From Sciurus carolinensis (lineage: Eukaryota; Chordata; Mammalia; Rodentia; Sciuridae): DNA of 64,000 nucleotides. The stretch's first letter is position 1. Each line of letters opens with the position of its first letter. The notes beneath the pieces were generated by a model that did not search any database, was not told the origin of the DNA, and worked only from the letters and a program-made list of their open reading frames with translations. Shown here one piece after another: positions 34,801 through 44,248 of this stretch. The stretch covers positions 31,178,777 through 31,242,776 of the forward strand of contig NC_062227.1 in the NCBI RefSeq assembly GCF_902686445.1, given 5' to 3'. The position numbers were made by a program, and so were the translations under genes.

Positions 34801-35682
34801 GAGATTTTGATATGATGTGTCTTTGTTCTCGTTTACTAAGAATTTTTTTATTTCCCTCCTGATGTCTTCTGTTATCCATTCATCATATAATAGTGTATTA
34901 TTTAATCTCCAGGTATTGGAGAAGTTTCTGTTTTTTATTCTGTCATTTATTTCTAATTTCAATCCATTATGATCTGATAGAGTACAAGGTAGTATCTCTA
35001 TCTTCTTGTATTTGCTAACAGTAGCTTTGTGGCATAAAATATGGTCTATTTTAGAGAAGGATCCATGTGCTGCTGAGAAGAAAGTGTATTCGTTCTTTGT
35101 TGGATGGTATATTCTATATATGTCCGTTAAGTCTAAATTGTTGATTGTGTTGTTGAGATCTATAGTTTCTTTATTCAATTTTTGTTTGGACGATCTATCT
35201 AGTGGTGAGAGAGGTGTGTTAAAATCGCCTAGTATTATTGTGTTGTGGTCTATTTGATTTCTGGAATTGAGAAGGATTTGTTTGACGTACGTGGATGAGC
35301 CAATGTTCGGGGCATAGATATTTATGATTGTTATGTCTTGCTGATTTATGCTTCCCTTAAGCAGCATGTAATGTCCTTCTTTATCCCTTCTGACTAGTTT
35401 TGGTTTGAAGTCCACATTATCTGAGATGAGGATGGATACTCCAGCTTTTTTGCTGTGTCCGTGTGCATGGTATGTTTTTCCCCATCCTTTCACCTTTAGT
35501 CTATGGGTGTCTCTTTCTATGAGATGAGTCTCTTGCAGGCAGCATATTGTTGGATTTTTCTTTTTAATCCAATCTGCCAGTCTGTGTCTTTTGATTGATG
35601 AATTCAGGCCATTAACATTCAGGGTTATTATTGTGATATGATTTGTATTCCCAGTCAATTGACTCATATTTGTTTTTGACAT
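31839..35682 (-). pseudogene. L1 ORF2 (endonuclease/reverse transcriptase), two frameshifts
   Basis: The first 586 codons (33922-35682) carry the APE-type endonuclease: TLNVNGL (Asn24), LQETH (Glu51), ILGDFN (Asp153, Asn155), KIDHILC and LSDHNG. A one-base loss near 33944 ends this frame; the next frame (32051-33946, 631 codons) carries the reverse transcriptase with [14 protein letters not shown] and the catalytic SLFADDM, followed by the thumb and the C-terminal Cys/His region. A second one-base loss near 32063 shifts the last 70 codons (31839-32045, containing LWHIYTMEYYSA). All catalytic residues I can check are present. Total length is about that of normal L1 ORF2. Confidence 0.96.
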
Positions 35683-35713
35683 GATTTGGTTTCTCCTTTA
35701 TTTGGCTATTCCT

Positions 35714-36761
35714 TTAGGCTAGCGCCTCCTGTTGCTGATTTGCATCATTGTTTTTCATCTCTTCCTCATGGAATATTTTGCTGAGAATGTTCTGTAATGC
35801 TGGCTTTCTTTTTGTAAATTCCTTTAGCTTTTGTTTATCATGGAAGGATCTTATTTCATCGTCAAATTTGAAGGTAAGTTTTGCTGGGTATAAGATTCTT
35901 GGTTGGCATCGTTTTCTTTCAGGGCTTGGTATATGTTGTTCCAGGCCCTTCTAGCTTTTAGGGTCTGGATTGAAAAATCTGCTGATATTCTTATTGGTTT
36001 CCCTCTGAATGTAATTTGATTCTTTTCTCTCGCGGCCTTTAAAATTCTGTCTTTATTTTGTATGTTAGGTATTTTCATAATAATGTGCCTTGGTGTGGGT
36101 CTGTTGTAATTTTGTATGTTTGGAGTTCTATAAGCCTGTTGTACTTGGTTTTCCATTTCATTCTTCAGATTTGGGAAATTTTCTGTTATTATTTCATTGA
36201 ATAGATTGTTCATTCCTTTGGTTTGTTTCTCTAAGCCTTCCTCAATCCCAATAATTCTTAAATTTGGCCTTTTCATGATATCCCATAATTCTTGTAGATT
36301 CTGTTCATGATTTCTTACCATCTTTTCTGTTTGGCCAACTTTGTTTTCAAGATTAAATAATTTGTCTTCAATGTCTGAGGTTCTGTCGTCCAGGTGTTCT
36401 ATCCTATTGGTTATGCTTTCTATGGAGTTTTTAACATGGCTTATTGTTTCCTTCATTTCAAGTATTTCAGTTTGTTTTTTTTTTTCAGTATCTCTAACTC
36501 TTTATTGAAATGATCTCTTGCTTCCCGTATTTGGTCTTTTAACTGTTGATTGGTGCGATCATTTAATGCCTGCATTTGCTCTTTCATCTCCTCCTTCAAT
36601 GCCTGCATTTGCTCTTTCATCTCCTCATTAGCTTCCCTGATCGTTTTAATTACGTACATTCTGAACTCCCTTTCTGACATTTTTTCTGCTGTGCTGTCAT
36701 TGGGTTTTATTGATGTAGTATCTAGGTTTGTTTGGGACATTTTCTTCCCTTGTTTTCTCAT
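35714..36761 (-). pseudogene. L1 ORF1 (RNA-binding protein), two frameshifts
   Basis: The N-terminal 102 codons start MRKQGKKMSQ and form a Lys/Glu-rich coiled coil (KEQMQALKEEMKEQMQAL). A shift in the run of A residues near 36475-36487 breaks the frame; the next 201 codons contain the coiled-coil end (IEDKLFNLENK), the RRM-like region (LRIIGIEEG) and the C-terminal domain start. A second single-base loss near 35900 hides the expected C-terminal end, which is open in the next frame to a TAA at 35714-35716. The normal product is a trimeric nucleic-acid chaperone. A 33-bp in-frame duplication (36565-36630) lies in the coiled coil. Confidence 0.93.
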
Positions 36762-37570
36762 ATTAGTCAGCTGTCAGTGGGACCCTGAGATATTGCAGTT
36801 TTCCGCTATTGGCTTATAGTGTCCCGGTAGATTTCCAGTGTATCACCTCCCAGCCTTCAGTAGCCTGATGTCTTGGAGGAATCTGATAAAGTAGCGCATC
36901 CGAAGAAAACTGCCCCTAGCCCCCTACTGGTTCCACGATTTGGAACTGGCTCTGTGCGGAAATGCTCTCAGTGTGGGCCTGCACCGTGCAGCTGGCCGTG
37001 TGGGAGGAGCCCACTGCCGGAGTGTGGAAGGCTACCTTGGGAAGACTCTAGCTGCCCTGCCCGGCTCCGATAAGCCACCTCTATCTGGGCCTGCAACCCG
37101 GGCCGAGCTTTACCCAGTGGGCAGACTCACCTGTGGCTCTATTTCAGTCCGAGTCTCTCAATGCCTCCCCTTCTTAACTCCTGGGTTCTGGAGCGACTGG
37201 GGGTGCAGTCACCCTCTAGGCCGCCATCTTGGATCGCCCCGTGAAGAGAGCCTGCGACCGGAGTGGGCAGAGCTGCCTGGAGAGGTCTCTGGCTGCCCTG
37301 CCCTGATCCCAGAGGCTGCTTGCGGATCGAAGCTCTCCGTTGGTTCGGGGGCTTGTGGCTGGTTCTATGTAGAAAACCTCTCACTGGGCGGTCTGCTCCG
37401 AGAAGCTAGCCTTGAAAGGCACCTCCCACTGCAGGGGTCCAGGCTACTTGGGGAGGTCTCTGGCTGCCCTATCCTGGTCCCTGAAGCTGCTTGTGTGCCA
37501 GAGTACGCTGTGCTGCGCTGGCTCCAGGACTTGGAGCTTGTTCTGGTCAGAAAGGCTCTCACTAGCGGGC
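36762..37570 (-). promoter_or_regulatory. L1 5' UTR with monomer-like repeats
   Basis: This GC-rich region contains two clear copies about 171 bp apart of a unit anchored on GGTCTCTGGCTGCCCT (37284 and 37455) plus a more diverged third copy around 37043. Rodent L1 promoters are often built of such monomers. It is the most CpG-rich stretch in this part of the window, and would be the internal promoter. Confidence 0.75.
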
Positions 37571-38411
37571 GGATCCTCAAAATATTACAATTATAATTTG
37601 ATCCAGCAATTCCACGTCTGTGTGTATGCCAAAAACTATTCAAGATGGTTTCTCAAAGACATATTTGTACACCCATGTTCAAAGTAGCTTAATTTACATT
37701 AGCCGAAATATAAAAGCAACCCAAATGTCTACCAATGAATAAGCAAAATGTACCACATTCACACAATGGAACATTATTTAGCCTGTAAAAGTGAGGAAAT
37801 TCTAAACTATGCTACAACATTGATGAACCCTGAGGGCATTATGCAAAGCAAAATAAGCCAAATACTTGTGATTCCAATCATATGAGGTATTTCAGATAGT
37901 CAGAATCATAGAGAAAGTAGGATGAATGGCGATTGCCAGGGAATGGGGGAGATGGGAATGGGGAGTTCGCATTTAGCGGGCATAGAGCTACAGTTTTACA
38001 AGACAGAGAGATGGATGGTGGTGATGATTCCTGATACATCAGGAATGTATGTAATGACACTGAACTGTATGCTTAAAAATGGTTAAGATGGTAAATGGTA
38101 TGTTACATGTATTTTAGCACAAAAAGAAAATACTGGAATAAGTAAATAAAGTTGTGCTGCCACTAAATCCCTCAAGGTTTACTAAAGAGACCAGGATAGG
38201 ATATAATATCCAGAACATTCTAGGACCAGAATCTCAGATGAAAGAAGAGAAAAAGAAAATGATACTCTGAAACCAGCTTGAACATGTTAAATAACTTCCT
38301 GTACTAAATAATTAACCCTAGAGTTACATGGCAAAAAATATTTAGCCCACCATGCCTTTACAAGCCAATTTCTAAAAAAGATTAATCCTGTTGATAGATT
38401 AATAACTTGAG

Positions 38412-38712
38412 AGGATTGCTCTCTGGGTGGTAACTGTAGGCAGGGTAGGGTGTGGCTGGAGAATTAGGTACCTGGGAGATGCCTGTAGAGGTTGTATTTT
38501 GTGCCACTCTGCTTCCTGGCTGCCATGAGCTAAGGCACTTTTCTCTGCTACATCTTCTCCCATAATGTGCCACCTCGCCCTGAGTCCAGAGCATGGAGTC
38601 AGCAGACCAGGGACTGAAACCTCTGAAACCAGAAGCCAAAATAAACTTTTCCTCCTCCATGGTGTTCTTGTCAGGTATTTTGGTCACCATGATGAACAGC
38701 TAATGAACACAT
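38412..38712 (+). repeat. MaLR-like LTR fragment (copy B)
   Basis: It matches 15075-15352 with few substitutions (for example agaagccaaaataaactttt), and belongs to the duplicated block. Confidence 0.75.
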
Positions 38713-39349
38713 TTCCCACCATTTACATGAATTGTCCACCTCACATGAGGTGTAGGAGGGGCCCACAATACCTGAACCACCTTCTCCCATGACTGTGTAG
38801 TTCATGCTAACTTACAAGATGACACTGAAGGGAAGGAAACGTCACCTTACAAACTCCATGCTGACCCTGTCCTCACATCACTGCCTCTCCTCTCTGATGA
38901 GCTCTCTACTGCAGATAGTACCTGAATAGAAAGAACTCATCTTCCCTATTCACTTAGGGATCTAAGATTAATCCTCCACAACTCACAATTAACTGTTCAT
39001 TTGATGTGAAGCCAAAGCACCATAAAGGAGAAGGGCCCCATGTAATAGTGGATTCTCTCCCACCCAGTGAGGGAAGACTCATTTACAGATGAAGCCCAAG
39101 CCAACACCAAGTGGCCACACGACTCTGAGCAATGAATGCAAAGAAACACCCCATAGGTTGTGCTTGCCCACCACCATCAAAGCACACCTGAAAGAAAAAT
39201 GTTAAAATTCAGTTATTAGTTCATCTGTATTAGCCAGTCTTCCACCCAGTAGGATACAACACACAACTAGCTCGGAACCTGCATAACTTTCACAATTTAA
39301 ACTTGTTATTGGAAAATATATCAGCTGGGTCACCCCCACTGCATAAAGT
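38713..39349. other. Unassigned DNA shared with copy A
   Basis: No gene or repeat family is recognised. It corresponds to 15353-15989 with small indels (for example gactctgagcaatg against gactcagcaatg). Confidence 0.7.
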
Positions 39350-40060
39350 ACAATTTATTATTTTTATGTACAGAAACCAGTGTGCAGTGTACAGTTTAGT
39401 GTCAAATTATTTAGCATTTGCCTTTCCCAGCTTGGCGATGCAAGCCATGGATTTTGGACCCAGGACTTTGCCTCCCCCGTGGCGAAGGCTCTCATCACAT
39501 CTGTCATTGGAGTTGGTTCTGATAGCCTCCACCAGCTTAGCCAGAGCTCCTTTGACTTCTGAGTTAACCTGTGTGAAGGCAACAGGGGTGCATGTCTCCT
39601 GTGAACCAGACTTCCCAGCCTGGCCTTCCCCTTGATGAGGCAGTAAGGGTCTCCCATCTTGTGACACAGGGCAGGCAGGACAACCTGCCACCAGCTGAGC
39701 CTTTTTATTCTCCACCAAGATGGTGACAGTATTGATCCCTGCTGGAAGGATTTGTGGTCTTATGGGGGACATTTTTTTTGCCCGCAGTCTTCTTCTCAAC
39801 CACGTCAATAGCCTTGCTTCTTCTCCTGGTCCTATCTGCTTTGTACTTTTTGGCAAGCTTAAATAGCTGGGTAGCTGTTAGGCAGTCCAAGGCCTGGTTG
39901 AACTGGTTAATTGCAGGAGGCACTTTCAGCCACTTTTAGAGAATAGAGCCCTTTACCTATGCAGCATGATGTAGTGGGGTCATTTTACAAAGTGGGTAAG
40001 TTGCTTTTTGAGCTAAATCTCCTGTTTGATTCTGAAGATCTATGCCTATTCTTTGTGTTT
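39350..40060 (-). pseudogene. RPL7A: RPL7A processed pseudogene (copy B), 3' part
   Basis: The minus strand encodes [20 protein letters not shown] and, downstream, [31 protein letters not shown] and [16 protein letters not shown], all ribosomal protein L7a. It ends with the same early stop after NAK (39407) as copy A, so that lesion predates duplication. There is no LTR here, but a deletion of about 30 bp near 39690 is private to this copy. The N-terminal portion is displaced to about 43690-43755 by the SMIM14 insertion. Confidence 0.95.
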
Positions 40061-40085
40061 GTGTATGTGTGTGTGTGTGTATGAG
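40061..40085. repeat. (GT)n tract at the retrocopy edge
   Basis: A GT-rich run (tgtgtatgtgtgtgtgtgtg) marks the junction where RPL7A homology stops and the inserted sequence begins. It may have grown from the retrocopy's A-rich tail. Confidence 0.7.
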
Positions 40086-40776
40086 ACTAACATTTCTATT
40101 TATTCATTAGTAAAAAGTGCATAGTATAAGCCCTTTATCACAATCTCAGTACACAGTAAAAGATTAACAATAAACCTTGGAAGGCACAGACATAATTTGT
40201 TTGGCATGATTTAAACATAAAAACAGTAATTTACATTTAGTACATTACATGACCACTTTTGCTTTTAAGAGTAATTATCAGACGTTGTAACAAATACATA
40301 TGATTTCTCATTTAGAAATATTGTAAGACTAACCCTACTATTACAATAACAAAGTCTAACCCATTCATTGTAAACTCTCTTCGTATTTCCTTCTTCAAGT
40401 TGCCATTTTGGGTCTTATAATGAACTGGTCAAATTTGAGCACATCCCCATTTAGAGTGACAGATTTTCATTTAAAGCAATAGATTTTCAATGTCCCTTTA
40501 AAATTGTAAGACGTTGGTAATTCCATATACAGTATCATATCCCATAACAGAAAGACACTACCCATAACCATGTAGTACCTCTACTCCATGATTATATTAT
40601 AGAAAATCTCTGCTAGTTGTAAAATATGACTTGCTGACTATGGGGGCATTGCTTGGATACATGATAAAATCTTTTACTATAAACAGTTCCAATGTTTACA
40701 TTTTCCAGATGAAAAGCAAAGCCAAAATTACCATTGTTTTAAGAACATTAAATAACTCTAAAACACAATAAACTCT

Positions 40777-40865
40777 TTTTTTCTTTTAATGATTCTGAGG
40801 ATTAAACCCAGGACCTTGTACATGCTAGGTAAGCATTCTACCACTGGGTTACATCCCCAACCCTT
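40777..40865 (-). repeat. ID SINE
   Basis: Reverse ID: tgattctgaggattaaaccc, ttgtacatgctaggtaagca, ttacatccccaaccctt. It was inserted into the presumed SMIM14 3' UTR or came along with it. Confidence 0.9.
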
Positions 40866-42370
40866 AAAATAAATCTTAATCGCATTTGTGGATTATTTAA
40901 GAATCCAAAGTAATAAAAATGTAAGCTTCATCTTTCTTTTACCCAGATCATTTTGAAAGGATTATAGCCGTATTTCAAGTTAATGTTTACAGGTTAAGTA
41001 ATGATTTAAGAATGTGCTCAAATTAAAGGTCACATATTGATGCTTTAGGAGTTGAATATAATAACATAAATCACTAATTAGGTTAACAAAAACACTTTAT
41101 GGGCAGTACCCTGACTTTTCAAAAATGCAGAGAAATTTTAAAAGCAAAAAATCCCAGAACTAAATACTTCACTAAGAACTTCTATTACTAACTTCATAGA
41201 AGATTCATATAGGAAAAGGCTAATGTATTTAGATACAATGCCAAGTAAGTGTATGTGACAAAAATTCCAGATCTTTCACTTTAAATACTTTACTAGCTGT
41301 GGATAGAGCTGGAAGACTTCCCCTGGGCCACTGCAAGACAAATCTTTAGTCTGTGGTGTTCACTTATCCAGGATTTAACTTACCTGTGTTAATGTTACCC
41401 CTTTATCAGCACAAGTAATTAAGAGTTTGTTATATTATTTCAAGAAGTTGAGCACAAAACCAAGAAGCACAAGGAGCAATGCAAGCAGTCAATATTGGAT
41501 TATGTAATGAGATGATGCCTTTACAATGTTTATGACCTATAATGTCATCACAATAAAGGGGGAACACCCTATGAGTGTCACACAATTGTATCAGACTATG
41601 AAGCAGTACATTAATATAGAGAAGTTTATTTAGTTCACAGAAATAGTGTCTCAGATCTCTACAGTGAAAAGCTAAATTGACCTAGAGGGTAAAAACCGAT
41701 ATATTGATAACAAAATATCTTCTAGCCCCATAAATGATATGTAATCACTTGTTAAGGTAAAACATTCCATAACCACGTGGGTTGTGAAGACATTTTTTCA
41801 TGCCATTTGTGTTTACTTTTTTGCCAAATTGAGCAAAAACAATGTAACCTTTTGCTTTTTCAGGCTTTTCAATATTCAATTATATCAATATTCCTTTCTC
41901 CCCCACAATCCATCTCATTTCCAAACAGGAATGAGGTAAAGGGTGAGAAAAGTATTCTTGATCATTTCTCATTTTCCTCTTTTTCCCTCGAAATAAACCA
42001 AGACTTCATTAAAATATTTTGAAGTTGGAAGGATAAAAAAGTTTCAACATTTTCTTCAAATAAAATAGAGTAAGTAAATAGGCATTCAAATGTTGGTAAG
42101 CTATTGAGCCCCAAAATACATGTAAGGGAGTTTCACTTTAAGGGGAAGTGTTAGACAAGAAGAGAGACTTCCTGAGAGGCATTATTTACAAAATAAATGA
42201 TAGCTTAAGTTATTACTAGATAGATTATTCCTGGCAAAGACCGAAAGAATGAACTTTTCCCCTCCTTTTGTGAACCTTGTAACACTAGAGAATAATGGCT
42301 TGCAAATGTCATATGCTGGACTCTAAATCATCTACTATATTGATTAGTCATGTTTATTTAGAGTATTCTT

Positions 42371-42453
42371 AGCTGGAGAAAGAGCTCAGCAGTAGAGCAC
42401 TTGCCTAGCATGTACTAGGCCCTGCGTTCAATGTCCAGCACCACAAAAAGTAA
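42371..42453 (+). repeat. ID SINE
   Basis: Sense ID: agctggagaaagagctcagc, agagcacttgcctagcatgt, gcgttcaatgtccagcacc, with an A-rich tail. Confidence 0.88.
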
Positions 42454-43113
42454 AACAAAACATTCTTAACATTAGGCATTTTTAATGGGAGTAACACAAT
42501 TATTACAATAACCATTTCACTTCTTCTCCTTTTTTAGCCACATGTCAGCTGCTTTAGATGACAGATTTCACCTATAATTTGTAAAATATTCCAAGAGTTG
42601 CCACAGTCCCAAGAAATAGAGAAAACTTCCACTTACTAATAAACTGCCAAAGTAAATGTAAAGACAGTGGGGTTTTCATATTCTTTCATATAAAATCAGA
42701 TAACCCCAAATAATTTCATATATACCTTAAGAAGGAAAAAACCTTAAAATTTTATCTGAACTATTTAAAATGTTTAAATACAAAAAACTGAAATTTCCCT
42801 CAATCAGATCACAAATCACCCAAAAATTATGATCACAGTTACACACAAAACGAGTTTTAGGACAATCAAAACAGGCCCATGTAACTTTCCAAATACTGTC
42901 ATTTATTCAAATATACTGTAACTGGGAATGGTGACCATATAGGAAGCAAAAATAAGTTTGCAAGTGAAATTTCTAGAAGCTCATGAAAACAGTGCCACCC
43001 CATCTTGCAGATGGAAAAGGAAAAACAGTTCCTTTTGACAGATGACTCTGGTCATCTTCATTCATTTGATCTTGCAAGGTGTTAACTATTTCCACTTCCC
43101 ACATCACAAGTTA

Positions 43114-43311
<198 letters not shown>

Positions 43312-43689
43312 TCATGACAGCGAACACATTCAATGGGATGGACCCCACCTTCTGCGTGATTCCCCAGCTTGATTTTACTGGACTGTTTAAATCCGCCCAG
43401 ACAACATCCAACAGGGCCCCAGACCTAGTCTCCACAGAAAGACCACCTGGGGCTTCCAGAACATTGCTGCTGCTGCTGCTGCTCGGGACTCAGCTGCCGC
43501 CTGTGCTCCTGGATGCCAGTGTCCTCCCTCTCCTCTTTTTGGATTGGGGGGCCACTGACACTCTCAGTCACCAGACCCAGATCTGCTGGCTCCTGTGGAG
43601 GACAGCACAGCACATTGCAGCCACTCAAGACCCCAGGGACCCTGACTGCCCACTGTGCGCGTGCCCCCTTCTTGTGATGAGCAGCTTTA

Positions 43690-43755
43690 GGCCTCTTCAC
43701 CACAACCGATGCTGGGCCACCTTTGTCCCCTTGGCCTTTTCCTTGGGCAGGATCC
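43690..43755 (-). pseudogene. RPL7A: RPL7A pseudogene (copy B), N-terminal piece
   Basis: On the minus strand LPKEKAKGTKVA corresponds to the RPL7A start, immediately followed on the far side by flank shared with copy A (ggggctggaggagagagaaa). It is the displaced 5' end of the copy B pseudogene. Confidence 0.75.
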
Positions 43756-43824
43756 TCAGGGGCTGGAGGAGAGAGAAAGGAGAAAGAATGTTAGTAATAA
43801 GTAGGTGGCCTCGGACCACCTTGT

Positions 43825-44248
43825 TTTTATTGGCACATTATGTTACATATAACAGTGAGATTCCACGTCACCTACGTGTACGTGCACAAAGCATAACATA
43901 AGTGGGTCGGTGTTGTTCCTAGTTCCTCCTCTTGCCCTCCCTGCCCTCCCCCTGGTGCCCTTCCTCTACTCCACTGGTCTCCCCTCTATTTTCATGACAT
44001 TTCAGCTCCCTTCCTTTCCCACTTTTTCCTATGTATCTTCTAAAAATCAGAGAAAACGTACGCCTGACCCTTCATTTTCTGACTCTGGTTTATTTTGCTC
44101 AACATAATCTCAAGTTCCACCCATTTTCCTTCAAATGCTATAATTTTATTCTTGGTGACTGAATAAATTCCATTGTGTATCTGTACACCATATTCTCTTC
44201 AACCATTCATCTGTTCATGAACAATGAGGCTGGTTCCATAACTTGGCT
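43825..44248 (-). repeat. Older rodent L1 3' fragment (copy B)
   Basis: It is the counterpart of 17297-17728, with the same gttcctagttcctcctcttg and ccctctattttcatgacatt. Its poly-T run has shrunk. Confidence 0.8.

Larger units (their letters stand above)
31586..37570 (-). mobile_element. Full-length young L1 retrotransposon
   Basis: The element is 5985 bp with 5' UTR (36762-37570), ORF1, a short spacer, ORF2, 3' UTR and an A-rich end (poly-T on the plus strand). It is flanked by a perfect 16-bp target-site duplication, GGATCCTCAAAATATT (31570-31585 and 37571-37586), inside an older L1. The domain order is that of an autonomous LINE-1, which copies itself through an RNA intermediate using its own endonuclease and reverse transcriptase. 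The only lesions I can see in the two genes are four single-base frameshifts, so the copy is recent. It is inactive as written; whether some shifts are assembly errors cannot be judged here. Confidence 0.98.
31085..38130 (+). repeat. Ancient L1 split by an ID SINE and a young L1
   Basis: The left arm (31085-31585) carries old ORF2 text (atgggaaaaatatttgcaga, taatagccagaaaatataca, aatgggcaaagaactagaat). The right arm (37587-38130) resumes with tttgatccagcaattccac and runs to the L1 3' end (ttaaaaatggttaagatggt). Between them sit an ID SINE (31366-31462) and the full-length young L1 (31586-37570). The last part of this old element was copied into the segmental duplication (copy A at 14449). Confidence 0.88.

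Noticed and set aside
43425..43703. Frame with a poly-Gln run (92 codons, minus)
   Set aside because: The CAG run is probably SMIM14 5' UTR in the retrocopy, and the frame begins in displaced RPL7A sequence; it is not a polyglutamine protein gene.
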